This document shows, piece after piece, positions 63,926 through 64,000 of a stretch of DNA of 64,000 nucleotides. The first letter of the stretch is position 1. Each line of letters starts with the position of its first letter. A program made the position numbers and the translations under genes. The stretch comes from Glandiceps talaboti (taxonomy: Eukaryota > Hemichordata > Enteropneusta > Spengelidae): assembly GCF_964340395.1 (NCBI RefSeq), contig NC_135551.1, positions 3,652,963 to 3,716,962 of the forward strand, written 5' to 3'. Below the pieces are notes generated by a model, which made no database searches, was not told where the DNA came from, and saw only the letters and a program-made list of their open reading frames with translations.

Positions 63926-64000
63926 ACTGTTCGGTCTTTGGTGTCAGCTCAGACCACCAAATTCATTAGTGGTCTGAGGTTTCAGCGTTTAGATCATAAA

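Overview
The window is AT-rich animal nuclear DNA: split genes with GT-AG introns, many micro- and minisatellites, decayed non-LTR retrotransposons and a tRNA-derived SINE. There is no bacterial-style gene packing. The three recognisable genes and the repeat types fit a marine invertebrate, plausibly a deuterostome such as a hemichordate, echinoderm or cephalochordate. The species cannot be fixed from the sequence alone.

Layout. (1) 1-6570, plus strand: the last five coding exons of an AGPAT3/4-type lysophosphatidic acid acyltransferase; its 5' part lies outside the window. Its introns hold a 43-bp minisatellite, an antisense LINE 3' end, a foldback element, and a 32-bp minisatellite whose unit copies the end of an exon together with its splice donor. 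(2) 6571-19000: repeat-rich intergenic DNA with a dead minus-strand CR1/L2-like LINE, MITE-like dispersed repeats and several minisatellites. (3) 19457-23100, minus strand: TTLL2, a tubulin ligase-like gene with a 765-residue uninterrupted reading frame, a short uORF and a probable spliced 5' UTR exon. (4) 24060-25190: a frameshifted LINE reverse transcriptase on the minus strand. (5) 25625-32160: a 6.5-kb array of about 218 copies of a 30-bp unit. (6) 32160-40180: a LINE 3' fragment, a broken Crypton-like tyrosine recombinase fragment and otherwise unassigned DNA. (7) 40190-63190, plus strand: NOTUM, the secreted Wnt deacylase. I could assemble 14 coding exons that join in frame to 562 codons plus a stop, with the Ser/Asp/His triad present. 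Two candidate TATA-type upstream first exons lie near 40.2 kb and 48.3 kb. Its introns carry a SINE, a long perfect-stem foldback, and a 1.45-kb array of a 33-bp CCAAT-rich unit; the 3' UTR can form a long hairpin. (8) 63340-64000: GA/CA microsatellites and a 49-bp tandem repeat.

The three genes have unrelated roles: phospholipid synthesis at the ER, tubulin modification in cilia or the axoneme, and extracellular Wnt inactivation. I see no functional cluster. The most unusual signals are structural. They are arrays that overlap or duplicate a splice donor, an array in the intron that splits NOTUM's catalytic serine codon, long foldbacks, and a very large array in which single-base variants cluster at its CpG. 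Very long open frames between 25.6 and 32.2 kb and between 54.5 and 56.0 kb arise because the repeat units are multiples of three, and they are not called genes.
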